Source of the DNA: Clostridium sp. CCUG 7971
Lineage (GTDB): Bacteria > Bacillota > Clostridia > Peptostreptococcales > Peptostreptococcaceae
Assembly (NCBI RefSeq): GCF_017590215.1
Contig: NZ_JAFFPK010000066.1
Coordinates: 1-53,952, forward strand
Length of the DNA: 53,952 nucleotides
Direction of reading: 5' to 3'
Positions 36,007 to 45,150 of this stretch are shown piece after piece. A program made the position numbers and the translations under genes. The notes beneath the pieces were generated by a model. The model was not told the DNA's origin and did no database searches. It saw nothing but the letters and a program-made list of their open reading frames with translations. Position 1 is the first letter of the stretch. Each line of letters opens with the position of its first letter.

Positions 36007-36035
36007 TTGACAAATAGTAATATAAAGAATAAAAT
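36007..36035 (+). promoter_or_regulatory. predicted ahpC promoter
   Basis: TTGACA (36007-36012), a 17-nt spacer and TAAAAT (36030-36035). A second palindrome, TAGTAA-TCG-TTACTA, lies downstream at 36055-36069, so the promoter is bracketed by two operators. Confidence 0.7.
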
Positions 36036-36088
36036 ATAATTAAATAAATGATAATAGTAATCGTTACTAAAATTAGGAGGTAGTTAAT

Positions 36089-36652
36089 ATGTCATTAATA
36101 AATAAGAAAGTATCAGAATTTACAGTTCAAGCATATCAACAAGGAGAATTTAAAGAAGTAACACTTGATTCAGTAAAAGGACATTGGTCAGTATTTGTAT
36201 TCTATCCAGCAGATTTTACATTTGTTTGCCCAACTGAGTTAGGGGATTTAGCAGATAACTATGAAAAGTTCAAAGAAATAGGTTGTGAAGTTTATTCAGT
36301 ATCAACAGATACTCATTTTGTACATAAAGCATGGGCAGATGCTTCAGAAACAATAGGAAAAATAAAATATCCTATGTTAGCTGACCCAACAGGAAAGTTA
36401 GCTAGAGATTTTGAAGTTATGATAGAAGAAGAAGGCTTAGCTTTAAGAGGGACTTTCATAATAAACCCAGATGGAGAAATAAAGGCTTATGAAGTTCATG
36501 ATTTAGGTATAGGAAGAAATGCAGAAGAATTATTAAGAAAAGTACAGGCAGCTCAATTTGTTGCACAACACGGAGATCAAGTTTGCCCTGCTAAATGGAC
36601 ACCAGGAGATGAAACATTATCACCAAGCTTAGACTTAGTAGGTAAATTATAA
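36089..36652 (+). CDS. ahpC: alkyl hydroperoxide reductase, peroxiredoxin subunit
   Basis: A 187-aa typical 2-Cys peroxiredoxin reducing H2O2, organic peroxides and peroxynitrite. Peroxidatic Cys47 is in FTFVCPTEL and resolving Cys166 in QVCPAKW. The C-terminal extension matches the decameric AhpC group. It is reduced by the flavoprotein encoded next. Start has AGGAGG. Fur/PerR-type boxes around the promoter suggest peroxide or iron control. An intrinsic terminator separates it from ahpF, giving excess AhpC over AhpF. Confidence 0.97.
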   Translation: MSLINKKVSEFTVQAYQQGEFKEVTLDSVKGHWSVFVFYPADFTFVCPTELGDLADNYEKFKEIGCEVYSVSTDTHFVHKAWADASETIGKIKYPMLADPTGKLARDFEVMIEEEGLALRGTFIINPDGEIKAYEVHDLGIGRNAEELLRKVQAAQFVAQHGDQVCPAKWTPGDETLSPSLDLVGKL

Positions 36653-36690
36653 TATTTATAGATAAACTTTAATCCTTAAGGGGATTGATT

Positions 36691-36724
36691 AAAATAAGAG
36701 GCATTGATATGCTTCTTATTTTTT
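36691..36724 (+). terminator. intrinsic terminator between ahpC and ahpF
   Basis: A 14-bp stem AAAATAAGAGGCAT/ATGCTTCTTATTTT, loop TGAT and a T-run. It is probably leaky, because no clear promoter precedes ahpF. Confidence 0.82.
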
Positions 36725-36753
36725 AAATAAATTCATGTTGGGAGATTTTAAAT

Positions 36754-38427
36754 ATGAGTAAAGTATATGATTTAATAATAATTGGTGGAGGGCCAGCAGG
36801 TATATCAGCAAGTATATATGCAGGTAGAGCTAAGTTAAATACATTAGTTATAGAAAAAGAAAGTTGTGGAGGGCAAATAAAAACTACTAGTGAAATAGTA
36901 AATTATCCAGGCATAAGACAAAGTAGTGGCCCATATTTTATGGAAGAGATGAAACAACAAGCCCTAGACTTTAATGTTAAATTTAAAGAAGACGAAGTTT
37001 TAAATGTTGATTTAGATAGTGACATAAAAATAATTAAAACTAAGTCAGAAAACTTAAAATCAAGGTCTGTAATAATAGCAACAGGAGCATCTCCAAGAAA
37101 ATTAGGATTTACAGGAGAAGAAAAGTTTACAGGTCGTGGAATAGCATACTGTGCAACTTGTGATGGTGAATTTTTCAAAGGATTAGAAGTATTTGTTGTA
37201 GGTGCAGGATTTGCAGCGGCAGAAGAATCATTATTTTTAACTAAGTTTGCTAGAAAGGTTACAGTTGTAGCAAGAGAACCAGAATTTACTTGTGCAAAAT
37301 CTATAGCAGATAAGGTAAAGTCTCATCCTAAAATAGAAGTTAAATTTAATACAGAAATTATAGAAGCTGGTGGAGATGGTGTACTGCAGTATGCTAAATT
37401 CAAAAATAATGAGACTAATGAAGTATTTGAATATACAGCAAGTGAAAAAGATGGATCATTTGGTATATTTATATTTATTGGATATAAACCTCAAACAGGT
37501 TTATTTAAAGGGAAAGTTGATTTAGATAATTATGGATATATATTAACTAATGAGAATATGGAAACTAATGTTAGAGGAGTATATGCAGCTGGAGACTTAA
37601 GACCAAAGGAATTAAGACAGGTAGTAACAGCAGTTGCAGATGGCGCTATTGCAGCTACACGTGCCGAAAAGTTTGTATCAAGTGAAAAAGAGAGGCTTGG
37701 TATAAAAGAAGAAATTATAGAAGAATCTACTAATACAAGTAAAGTAGTTGAAAACAATGCAAAAGAGGAATTAAATTCTAATGTTAGTAAAAGAAGTAGT
37801 CTTTTAAACGATACATTAAGAAGTCAACTAAAAGGTATACTAGATAAAATTGAAAATGATGTAACATTAGTAACAGTAGTAGATGAAAGTTTACAAAAAT
37901 CTTTAGAACTTAGAGACCTAGTTATAGACATAGCCGACCTTTGTGAAAAATTACATGTTGAAGTATATAAAAAATCTGAAAACTTAGATATAGAATCAAA
38001 AATAAATGCAGATAAACTTCCTGTAGTTGCCTTACTAGATAGTAATAAAAATTATTGCGGAGTTAAATTCCATGGAGTACCTGGGGGTCATGAATTAAAT
38101 TCATTTATATTAGCTATATATAACCTGGGTGGTCCAGGTCAGAATGTAGATAAAGAGATAATAGATAATATAAAGGATATAAATAGAAAGACAAACATAA
38201 AGGTTGCAGTATCATTATCTTGTAATTTATGCCCTGATGTAGTTATTGCAGCTCAAAGAATAGCTATAGAAAATGAAAATATAGAAGCGGAGATGGTTAA
38301 TATATCTGAATTTGATGAACTAAAATCAAAGCATAAGATAATGAGCGTTCCAGGGATCATAATTAATGATGAAGATGTATATTTTGGAGCAAAGAAAATA
38401 ACTGAAATAGTATCCCTTATAAAGTAA
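36754..38427 (+). CDS. ahpF: AhpF-type peroxiredoxin reductase with permuted domain order
   Basis: A 557-aa flavoprotein that should reduce AhpC with NAD(P)H. Residues 1-310 are a thioredoxin-reductase module: FAD motif IIGGGPAGISAS, redox pair CATC (133/136), NAD(P) motif VVGAGFAAAEE and the end motif GVYAAGD. A charged linker (about 312-345) leads to residues 346-557, which resemble the tandem thioredoxin-fold domain of AhpF with CNLC (490/493). In E. coli AhpF that domain is N-terminal; here it is C-terminal. The NAD motif GAGFAA differs from the usual GGGNSA, and the CATC and CNLC pairs are both kept, so electron flow FAD-CATC-CNLC-AhpC is plausible. Confidence 0.9.
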   Translation: MSKVYDLIIIGGGPAGISASIYAGRAKLNTLVIEKESCGGQIKTTSEIVNYPGIRQSSGPYFMEEMKQQALDFNVKFKEDEVLNVDLDSDIKIIKTKSENLKSRSVIIATGASPRKLGFTGEEKFTGRGIAYCATCDGEFFKGLEVFVVGAGFAAAEESLFLTKFARKVTVVAREPEFTCAKSIADKVKSHPKIEVKFNTEIIEAGGDGVLQYAKFKNNETNEVFEYTASEKDGSFGIFIFIGYKPQTGLFKGKVDLDNYGYILTNENMETNVRGVYAAGDLRPKELRQVVTAVADGAIAATRAEKFVSSEKERLGIKEEIIEESTNTSKVVENNAKEELNSNVSKRSSLLNDTLRSQLKGILDKIENDVTLVTVVDESLQKSLELRDLVIDIADLCEKLHVEVYKKSENLDIESKINADKLPVVALLDSNKNYCGVKFHGVPGGHELNSFILAIYNLGGPGQNVDKEIIDNIKDINRKTNIKVAVSLSCNLCPDVVIAAQRIAIENENIEAEMVNISEFDELKSKHKIMSVPGIIINDEDVYFGAKKITEIVSLIK

Positions 38428-38460
38428 GAAGTATAACAAGATTATTATTCAAATAAAGTA

Positions 38461-38613
38461 ATGATCTATATGAAAAAGGTAGAACCTGTAGTATACAGAG
38501 ATTTTGAAGTATATTTAAATCAAGAACCAGCTAATTCAAGGTTTGGATACCTATCAGAAGTAATAAAAAATAATTTAAATTTAATAGAAGCAAATAACCG
38601 TATCATAATTTAA
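38461..38613 (+). CDS. possible 50-aa ORF or gene remnant
   Basis: ATG at 38461 to TAA at 38611; reads MIYMKKVEPVVYRDFEVYLN and ends ANNRIII. The ribosome site is weak, and the stop lies inside a terminator (38594-38626), unusual for an intact gene. It may be a degraded fragment after the ahpF operon. The rest of 38428-38785 shows only AT-rich sequence and the promoter region of the next gene. Confidence 0.25.
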   Translation: MIYMKKVEPVVYRDFEVYLNQEPANSRFGYLSEVIKNNLNLIEANNRIII

Positions 38614-38630
38614 TGTGATGCGGTTTTTTA
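38594..38630 (+). terminator. intrinsic terminator
   Basis: A 10-bp stem AACCGTATCA/TGATGCGGTT region with a T-run, probably the end of the ahp transcript. Confidence 0.75.
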
Positions 38631-38785
38631 GGTAATAATTTGATTAAAAAAATATATATAAAAAGTAAAATACAAAATGCGGAAGAAATAATTTCAAAAG
38701 TATGATAAATTATAGATAAAAGTTCTATCTGTTATATATAAATATACAAAAGATTAAAAATAAAATAATAAATGGAGATACTTTT

Positions 38786-39259
38786 ATGAAAAAAATATTT
38801 TATTATGAAACTAAAATTGGAAAAATTGGTATAGTACAAAATAATGAAAATATAACTAATATTTATACTTCTGACAAATTACCTTCAGATGGGATGGAAG
38901 TGGTGGAAACCCCACTAATTTTAAAAGCAGCAAATCAACTTAAGGATTATCTAGAAGGAAAAAGAAAATCATTTGATTTTTCTATTGAACCAGAAGGAAC
39001 TGAGTTTCAAAAGAAGGTGTGGAAAGAACTTCAAAACACTCCTTATGGAGAAACTTTAAGTTATAAAGATATAGCAGAAAAAATAGGTAATCCAAAGGCC
39101 TCTCGTGCTATAGGAATGGCTAATAATAAAAATCCAATTTTGATAATAATTCCATGTCATAGGATAATAGGAAAAAATGGAAAATTAGTTGGGTATGCAG
39201 CGGGATTAGATATGAAAAAACAACTTTTAGAAATGGAAAAGGAAAATAAAAATGATTAG
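38786..39259 (+). CDS. ogt: methylated-DNA--protein-cysteine methyltransferase
   Basis: A 157-aa O6-alkylguanine-DNA alkyltransferase that takes the alkyl group onto its own Cys. Active site IPCHRIIG (Cys124), the DNA-binding helix ASRAIGMANNKNP with the Arg finger, and LVGYAAGLDMKKQLLEME at the end. It overlaps the AlkD-like gene by 8 bp, forming a two-gene alkylation-repair operon. Start follows TGGAGA. Confidence 0.95.
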   Translation: MKKIFYYETKIGKIGIVQNNENITNIYTSDKLPSDGMEVVETPLILKAANQLKDYLEGKRKSFDFSIEPEGTEFQKKVWKELQNTPYGETLSYKDIAEKIGNPKASRAIGMANNKNPILIIIPCHRIIGKNGKLVGYAAGLDMKKQLLEMEKENKND

Positions 39260-39950
39260 GGAGCAATTAGTAGAATTAGCAGAGGAGAATTATAAGGTTT
39301 TTTCTTCAAATTTGTTACCAGGAATAGATAATTTAGTTGGAGTTCGTATTCCTAATTTAAGAAAAATTGCAAAGCAAATTGTAAAATTAGATTGGAAAAG
39401 TTATATAGAAAATAATGATGAAATATATTTTGAAGAAGTTATGTTAAAAGGAATGATAATTGGATATTTAGAAAATCAAGATATTGAAGATATTTTAAAA
39501 TATATATCTGATTTTGTGCCTAAAATTAATAACTGGTCTGTTTGTGATAGTTTTTGTGTAGGATTAAAAATAACAAATAAAAATAGAGAAAGAGTTTGGG
39601 AATTTTTAAAGCCATATATTTGTTCTGACAAAGAATTTGAAGTTCGATTTGCAGTAGTTATGATGATTAATTATTACATTAATGAAGATTATTTAAAGTT
39701 AGTTTTAAAAGAATTAGATAATATTAGTCACGACGGATACTATGCTAAGATGGCAGTGGCTTGGGCAATTTCTATTTCATTTGTCAAATTTGAAGAATTA
39801 ACATTAGAATATTTAAAAAATAATAATATTGATGATTATACGTACAATAAATCATTACAGAAAATATGTGAATCACTTAAAGTTAAAAAGGATACTAAAG
39901 ATATTATAAGAAGTATGAAGAGAAAAAGAATAAGATTATTAAAAGCCTAA
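39252..39950 (+). CDS. AlkD-family DNA alkylation repair protein
   Basis: A 232-aa, all-helical HEAT-repeat-like DNA glycosylase of the AlkC/AlkD superfamily, which removes bulky or cationic alkylated bases without base flipping. Typical segments: GVRIPNLRKIAKQI, FEEVMLKGMIIGYL, NNWSVCDSFC (Trp/Asp of the active cleft) and FEVRFAVVMMINYYI. The overlap with the methyltransferase gene indicates a joint role in alkylation repair. Confidence 0.9.
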   Translation: MIREQLVELAEENYKVFSSNLLPGIDNLVGVRIPNLRKIAKQIVKLDWKSYIENNDEIYFEEVMLKGMIIGYLENQDIEDILKYISDFVPKINNWSVCDSFCVGLKITNKNRERVWEFLKPYICSDKEFEVRFAVVMMINYYINEDYLKLVLKELDNISHDGYYAKMAVAWAISISFVKFEELTLEYLKNNNIDDYTYNKSLQKICESLKVKKDTKDIIRSMKRKRIRLLKA

Positions 39951-39982
39951 ATAGATGTCTATATTGTCATTAAAATATAACT

Positions 39983-40017
39983 AAAAGGATTAAATTTTAA
40001 AAATTTAGTCCTTTTTT
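39983..40017. terminator. bidirectional intrinsic terminator
   Basis: The stem AAAGGATTAAATTT/AAATTTAGTCCTTT and a T-run lie between the convergent AlkD-like and aguR genes. Confidence 0.87.
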
Positions 40018-40034
40018 ATTATGGAAAGAATAAA

Positions 40035-41036
40035 TTAATATTTTTCTATAGAAGAATTTTCAGCAGAAAATTCTTCATAAACACGAATTAACATGCTGCG
40101 CTTTTTTACATTAACCTTTTGAAAAATATTATGAATATGACTTTTAACTGTTCCTATAGAAATAACAAGCTCATTACTTATTTCTTGATTGTTTTTGTTT
40201 TGTAGTAATACTTCTAATATATCTTGTTCTCTAATTGTTAAATTATATCTTTCTGAAAATTGATAAAAAACATAATTTGAAATTTTAGTTTTATTTATTA
40301 ATTCTAAATCGTCTGGGCTATCTTCTTTAAAAGCAGGTTTTACTATTATGGAATTATTAAATTGTTTAGAAAAATACCTAATAGCAGAAACTGCATAAAT
40401 AATATTTAAAATATCCTCAGATATGCTTCTATTATTGATTTTAAGAGAAATGTGTGTGTAAATATCAAAACTAAAAATAACGATGGTATCTTCAATGATA
40501 ATTAAAAATGAAAAAATAATAGTTAGAATTAGTAAGCTTTTATATCCTTTAATATTAGGATATTTTTCTATTAAATAAGAATTATTTTTTAAATATAAAA
40601 TGCCAGTAAATCCTAAGTATAAAGTTAAAATTTGATAAGGAAGATAGTAAGACCAAACCATAAGAGCATCCTGAGAAATCATAGGTGTAAAAATTATAGA
40701 AACAGCAAGTAATATGAAAATACACCAATCAATAAATGAAATTTTCCTATCTAAAATATAGTGATGAATGAAGATTAAGCAAGTACCTGTAGCCATCATA
40801 ATTACGGTTTTAAAGGCAGGTACATTTAGAAACTGTAGGTCATAGTAATGTGAAAAACTGCTTAAAAACTCAGACATATAGATGATAGTGTCATCAAAAA
40901 TATAAAATAAAAATAGAACACTTATACATAGGTGGAAAGGATATTTTTTACGTAGGTATAGACTAGATGAATAAGTTAATGCGCTTGTGTATAAAGAAAT
41001 TAAGAAAATATTATAAATAAAAACAGTAATTTTCAA
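40035..41036 (-). CDS. aguR: membrane-bound LuxR-type regulator of the agmatine cluster (AguR-like)
   Basis: 333 aa: seven predicted membrane helices, then a C-terminal LuxR HTH (about 270-325; TIREQDILEVLLQNKNNQEI, SIGTVKSHIHNIFQKVNV). AguR proteins of lactic acid bacteria have this one-component layout and sense agmatine. TTG at 41036 is chosen because AGGGAGGGA lies 8 nt upstream; the longer ATG frame at 41075 would translate that ribosome site. It is divergent from the agmatine genes, with a 295-bp intergenic region that carries an inverted repeat (41085-41108). Confidence 0.82.
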   Translation of the reverse strand: MKITVFIYNIFLISLYTSALTYSSSLYLRKKYPFHLCISVLFLFYIFDDTIIYMSEFLSSFSHYYDLQFLNVPAFKTVIMMATGTCLIFIHHYILDRKISFIDWCIFILLAVSIIFTPMISQDALMVWSYYLPYQILTLYLGFTGILYLKNNSYLIEKYPNIKGYKSLLILTIIFSFLIIIEDTIVIFSFDIYTHISLKINNRSISEDILNIIYAVSAIRYFSKQFNNSIIVKPAFKEDSPDDLELINKTKISNYVFYQFSERYNLTIREQDILEVLLQNKNNQEISNELVISIGTVKSHIHNIFQKVNVKKRSMLIRVYEEFSAENSSIEKY

Positions 41037-41084
41037 TAGATAATCCCTCCCTAAATAACTAACTAAATTTACCATAAAAGTAAA

Positions 41085-41108
41085 TTTATAGTTTTAGTGT
41101 ACTATAAA
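41085..41108. promoter_or_regulatory. 8-8-8 inverted repeat in the aguR-ptcA intergenic region
   Basis: TTTATAGT, 8-nt spacer, ACTATAAA: a perfect palindrome about 50 nt upstream of the aguR start. It is a candidate regulator-binding site. No other strong symmetry was seen in 41109-41331. Confidence 0.4.
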
Positions 41109-41331
41109 GCAAATCGTTTAGCAACTCAAAAAAACGTGTAAAATACAGGCGAAGATTAGAGAAGTTTAGAAGAGACATACACATAGGTTATAGAAAAATC
41201 TACCCTAAAGTAATATATTAGATTGATTTTAAACTTTAAATTTCGAAACTATGATTAAGGTATAAGTTGATCGATGAAACTTAGTAGTTGATTAACAAAA
41301 TATACATTAAAAATTTAAGGGGGAAACGTTT

Positions 41332-42342
41332 ATGCCAATAAAACATTTTATAGACACTAATGATTTTACAAAGGAAGAGTTAATGGAGATAATTAACCTT
41401 TCTCTTAAAATTAAAAGATGTATCAAAGTAGGCTATTATCCACAATTATTAAAAAATAAATCATTAGGAATGATATTTCAACAATCATCAACAAGAACGA
41501 GAGTATCATTTGAAACAGCAATGACTCAATTAGGTGGTCATGCACAATACCTTGCACCAGGGCAAATACAATTAGGAGGACATGAAACTCTAGAAGATAC
41601 TAGTTGTGTATTATCTAGATTAGTAGATATAGTTATGGCACGTGTTGATCGTCATGAAAGTGTAGCAGACTTAGCAAAATATGCAACAATTCCAGTAATA
41701 AATGGTATGTCTGATTATAACCATCCAACACAAGAGATGGGAGATATGTGTACTATTATAGAGCATTTACCAGAAGGTAAAAAACTAGAAGATTGTAAGG
41801 TAGTATTTGTTGGTGATGCAACTCAAGTTTGTACTTCATTAATGTTTATTACTACAAAATTAGGTATGCATTTTACACAATTTGGACCTAAAGGATATCA
41901 ATTAAAAGAGGAACATTTAAAAATAGCAGAAAAAAACTGCAAGGTTTCAGGAGGTTCTTATACTATAACTGATAATGAAGATGAAGCATTAAAAGATGCT
42001 GATTTTGTTTATACAGATGTATGGTATGGATTATATGATGCAGAGCTTTCAGAAGAACAAAGATTAGCAATATTTTATCCTAAATATCAAGTAACCCCTA
42101 AAATGATTAAAAAGGCAGCTCCTCATGTTAAATTTATGCATTGTTTACCAGCAACAAGAGGTGAGGAAGTTGTAAATGAAGTAATAGATGCACCTTATTC
42201 AATAGTATTTGATGAAGCTGAAAATCGTCTAACTGCAATGAGAGGTTTACTAGTTTACTTTATGAATTTGGCTGCTAAAGAAATAGATAAAGAAGAACAG
42301 GCAAAGGCAAAAGCTGACTTAGAAGAATTTATGAATAATTAG
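41332..42342 (+). CDS. ptcA: putrescine carbamoyltransferase
   Basis: 336 aa. It splits N-carbamoylputrescine with phosphate into putrescine and carbamoyl phosphate. Carbamoyl-phosphate site SSTRTRVSF (53-57 STRTR), HPTQEMGD, and [11 protein letters not shown] with the HCLP motif. The C-terminal Ala/Lys/Glu helix and the agmatine-gene neighbours favour PTCase over ornithine carbamoyltransferase. Start has AAGGGGGA. It is the first gene of the agmatine operon, with the antiporter and agmatine deiminase downstream. Confidence 0.9.
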   Translation: MPIKHFIDTNDFTKEELMEIINLSLKIKRCIKVGYYPQLLKNKSLGMIFQQSSTRTRVSFETAMTQLGGHAQYLAPGQIQLGGHETLEDTSCVLSRLVDIVMARVDRHESVADLAKYATIPVINGMSDYNHPTQEMGDMCTIIEHLPEGKKLEDCKVVFVGDATQVCTSLMFITTKLGMHFTQFGPKGYQLKEEHLKIAEKNCKVSGGSYTITDNEDEALKDADFVYTDVWYGLYDAELSEEQRLAIFYPKYQVTPKMIKKAAPHVKFMHCLPATRGEEVVNEVIDAPYSIVFDEAENRLTAMRGLLVYFMNLAAKEIDKEEQAKAKADLEEFMNN

Positions 42343-42366
42343 GAATCGGGGAAGGGGCAGGAGAAA

Positions 42367-43755
42367 ATGAATGAGACTCAAGGAAAGAAAAAATTTAGAT
42401 TAACGGATGCTGTCTTATCCGTAATCTGTGTAGTATTTGTTGCGGAAGCAGCAGCTCCAGTAGCAGCTATAGGTAACTCACAATATTTTTGGTGGATATT
42501 CCTGATGTTAACATTCCTTTTGCCATATGGTTTGATTTCTTCGGAATTAGGTACTACCTATAACGGAGAAGGTGGATTATATGACTGGGTTAGAAAAGCG
42601 TTTGGGCATAAATGGGGAGCAAGGGCATCTTGGTATTATTGGATCAACTACCCATTATGGATGGCTTCTTTAGCAGTAATATTTCCTGAAATTTTAGGAA
42701 TTGCTTTTGGTATAAAAATTCCTTTAATTGCATCATTACTTATAGAATTAGCGTTTATATGGATTATAGTAGCTATTAGCTTTTATCCAGTATGTGATAG
42801 TGTATGTATTTTAAACGGTGCAGCATTTATAAAAGTATTATTAGCTGTTGTAGTAGGTGTACTTGGTATTTATGGAGCTATTACTAAAGGTGTAGCAAAT
42901 GAATATACATTAACTTCCCTACTTCCATCTTTTGATTTAAATAGTTTATCATTTATTTCTGTTATATTATTTAATTTCTTAGGATTTGAAGTTGTTTGCA
43001 CATTTGCAGATGACATGGAAAATCCTAAAAAACAAATTCCCCAGGCAATTATTATTGGAGGGATTGTTATAGCAGCAATTTATATATTCTCTGCATTTGG
43101 TGTAGGCGTTGCAATTCCAACATCTGAAGTAAGCACAAGCAGTGGATTAATTGATAGTATACAGTTATTAACAGGAAAAACAGGTGGATTATTTATTTCT
43201 ATAATGAGTATTTTATTCTTATTAACTTTATTTGGAAATATGGTTTCTTGGGCTCTTGGAGTAAATAATGTGGCTTGCTATGCAGCGTCAAATGGAGATA
43301 TGCCTAAAGTATTTGGTAAAAAAAGTAAAAAGAATGGTATGCCTGTAGGATCTTCAATGATGAACGGAATAGTTGCATCATTAGTAGTAATTATAGCACC
43401 ACTTTTACCAAATGAGGATTTATTTTGGAGTTTCTTTGCATTAAATCTTGTAATGTTTTTAGCAGCATATTTACCAGTATTTCCTGCATTCTTAAAACTT
43501 CGTAAAATTGACCCTGATAAAGAAAGACCATTTAGAGTTAGTGGAAGCGATTTTGTATTAAAAGTTCTAGCTACACTACCAATGATTATGATTATTATTT
43601 CTTTAATATTTATTGCAGTTCCAATGAAATTTGATACAGCAAGTTTAGCAGAAACACTACCAATTACAATAGGTTCAATTATTTTCTTCATAATAGGAGA
43701 AATTCTTATAAAAGTAAGAAACGTTAAAAATAAATCAAAAGGGGAGATAAAATAA
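42367..43755 (+). CDS. aguD: agmatine/putrescine antiporter (APC family)
   Basis: A 462-aa transporter with about 12 helices: start RLTDAVLSVICVVFVAEAAAP, GGLYDWVRKAFG, and FLGFEVVCTFADDMENPKKQ typical of APC amino-acid antiporters. It should exchange external agmatine for internal putrescine. It ends one base before the aguA start and starts 24 nt after ptcA. Confidence 0.92.
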   Translation: MNETQGKKKFRLTDAVLSVICVVFVAEAAAPVAAIGNSQYFWWIFLMLTFLLPYGLISSELGTTYNGEGGLYDWVRKAFGHKWGARASWYYWINYPLWMASLAVIFPEILGIAFGIKIPLIASLLIELAFIWIIVAISFYPVCDSVCILNGAAFIKVLLAVVVGVLGIYGAITKGVANEYTLTSLLPSFDLNSLSFISVILFNFLGFEVVCTFADDMENPKKQIPQAIIIGGIVIAAIYIFSAFGVGVAIPTSEVSTSSGLIDSIQLLTGKTGGLFISIMSILFLLTLFGNMVSWALGVNNVACYAASNGDMPKVFGKKSKKNGMPVGSSMMNGIVASLVVIIAPLLPNEDLFWSFFALNLVMFLAAYLPVFPAFLKLRKIDPDKERPFRVSGSDFVLKVLATLPMIMIIISLIFIAVPMKFDTASLAETLPITIGSIIFFIIGEILIKVRNVKNKSKGEIK

Positions 43756-44853
43756 ATGAAAAAGTTAACATCTACTCCGAAACAAGATGGCTTTAGAATG
43801 CCAGGAGAATTTGAAGAACATGATGGTTGTTGGATAATATGGCCGGAAAGACCAGATAATTGGAGACTTGGAGGTAAACCAGCACAGCATGTATTTGTAA
43901 AAGTTGCAACAGCAATTAGTGAATTTGAAAAAGTTACAGTGTGTGTAAGCAATGCTCAGTATGACAATGCACGTAATATGTTACCAGATAATATACGTGT
44001 AGTTGAAATATCAAACGATGATTCTTGGATTCGTGACTGTGGACCTACTTTTGTAACAAATGGAGAAGAAGTAAGAGGTGTTGATTGGTCATTTAATGCT
44101 TGGGGAGGATTAGTTGACGGTTTATACTTCCCTTGGGATAAGGACGATCATGTAGCTAGAAAAGTATGTGAAATAGAAAGAAAAAATAGATATCGTTTAG
44201 ATGATTTTATTTTAGAAGGTGGATCTATTCATGTTGATGGTCAAGGAACATTAATAGTAACTGAAGAGTGCTTATTAAGTGAAGGGCGTAATTCTCATTT
44301 ATCAAAAGAAGAAATTGAAGAGGTATTAAAAGAATACTTAAATCTTGAAAAAATAATTTGGATTCCACGTGGCATATACAATGATGAAACAAACGGACAT
44401 GTGGATAATATAATTCACTATGTTGAACCAGGTAAGGTGATATTAGCTTGGACCGAAGATAAAAATGACCCACAATATGAAATATGCCAAGAAGCATATA
44501 AAATCTTAAGCAATTCAACAGATGCAAAAGGAAGAAAATTAGAAGTTGTTAAATTAATGCTTCCAGATAATATATTAATTACAAAAGAAGAAAGTCAAGG
44601 TGTAGATGGAATAGATGGAACATTTCCTCGTGAAGAAGGCGACCGTTTAGCAGCTTCATATGCAAATTTCTATATGGCAAATGGAGGCGTAGTATTTCCT
44701 ACTTTCAATGACTCTAATGATGAAAAAGCAAGAAAAACTCTACAAAGTTGCTTCCCAGATAGAAAAATTGTTGGAGTTTATGCAAGAGAAATATTATTAG
44801 GCGGAGGGAACATACATTGTATAACACAACAACAGCCAAAATCTAAAAAATAA
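43756..44853 (+). CDS. aguA: agmatine deiminase
   Basis: A 365-aa guanidino-group-modifying enzyme that hydrolyses agmatine to N-carbamoylputrescine and ammonia. Motifs: [52 protein letters not shown] and [13 protein letters not shown] with the nucleophilic Cys355. It is the last gene of the cluster; a terminator follows and no carbamate kinase gene is seen. Confidence 0.96.
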   Translation: MKKLTSTPKQDGFRMPGEFEEHDGCWIIWPERPDNWRLGGKPAQHVFVKVATAISEFEKVTVCVSNAQYDNARNMLPDNIRVVEISNDDSWIRDCGPTFVTNGEEVRGVDWSFNAWGGLVDGLYFPWDKDDHVARKVCEIERKNRYRLDDFILEGGSIHVDGQGTLIVTEECLLSEGRNSHLSKEEIEEVLKEYLNLEKIIWIPRGIYNDETNGHVDNIIHYVEPGKVILAWTEDKNDPQYEICQEAYKILSNSTDAKGRKLEVVKLMLPDNILITKEESQGVDGIDGTFPREEGDRLAASYANFYMANGGVVFPTFNDSNDEKARKTLQSCFPDRKIVGVYAREILLGGGNIHCITQQQPKSKK

Positions 44854-44870
44854 AAACTAGGAAATTTTTT

Positions 44871-44898
44871 AAGTAGCCTTTATAAGAGGCTACTTTTT
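44871..44898 (+). terminator. intrinsic terminator of the agmatine operon
   Basis: The stem AAGTAGCCT/AGGCTACTT, loop TTATAAG region and T-run begin 17 nt after aguA. Confidence 0.87.
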
Positions 44899-45058
44899 AT
44901 TTAGAATAAAGAAATTTAGACTTTTATTAATATTATAAATCTAGCATGATATTTAATTTTAATAAAGAGAATAATATTGATAAATTCTCTAAGTATCTAA
45001 ATTTATAATGTTTTATAACAATGAAAATTGTTAAAAAATTGACTTAAACTATTGTATA

Positions 45059-45074
45059 TGTGATTAAAATCACA
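45059..45074 (+). promoter_or_regulatory. CRP/FNR-type box of the nitrate reductase operon
   Basis: TGTGATTAAAATCACA, a perfect TGTGA-N6-TCACA palindrome. A -10 TAAAAT at 45096-45101 puts the box centre at -41.5 from the predicted start, the class II activator position. A Crp/Fnr-family regulator (oxygen, nitrate or nitric-oxide sensing) is expected. Confidence 0.78.
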
Positions 45075-45150
45075 GTATAAAAATTTATTAAACTATAAAA
45101 TAAAAGTAATAGAAAATTTATTAATTTACGAAGTGGAGATGTAAAATAAT

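Noticed and set aside
41332-42342. Ornithine carbamoyltransferase of arginine metabolism
   Set aside because: The agmatine antiporter, agmatine deiminase and AguR-like neighbours, plus the helical C-terminal tail, favour putrescine carbamoyltransferase.
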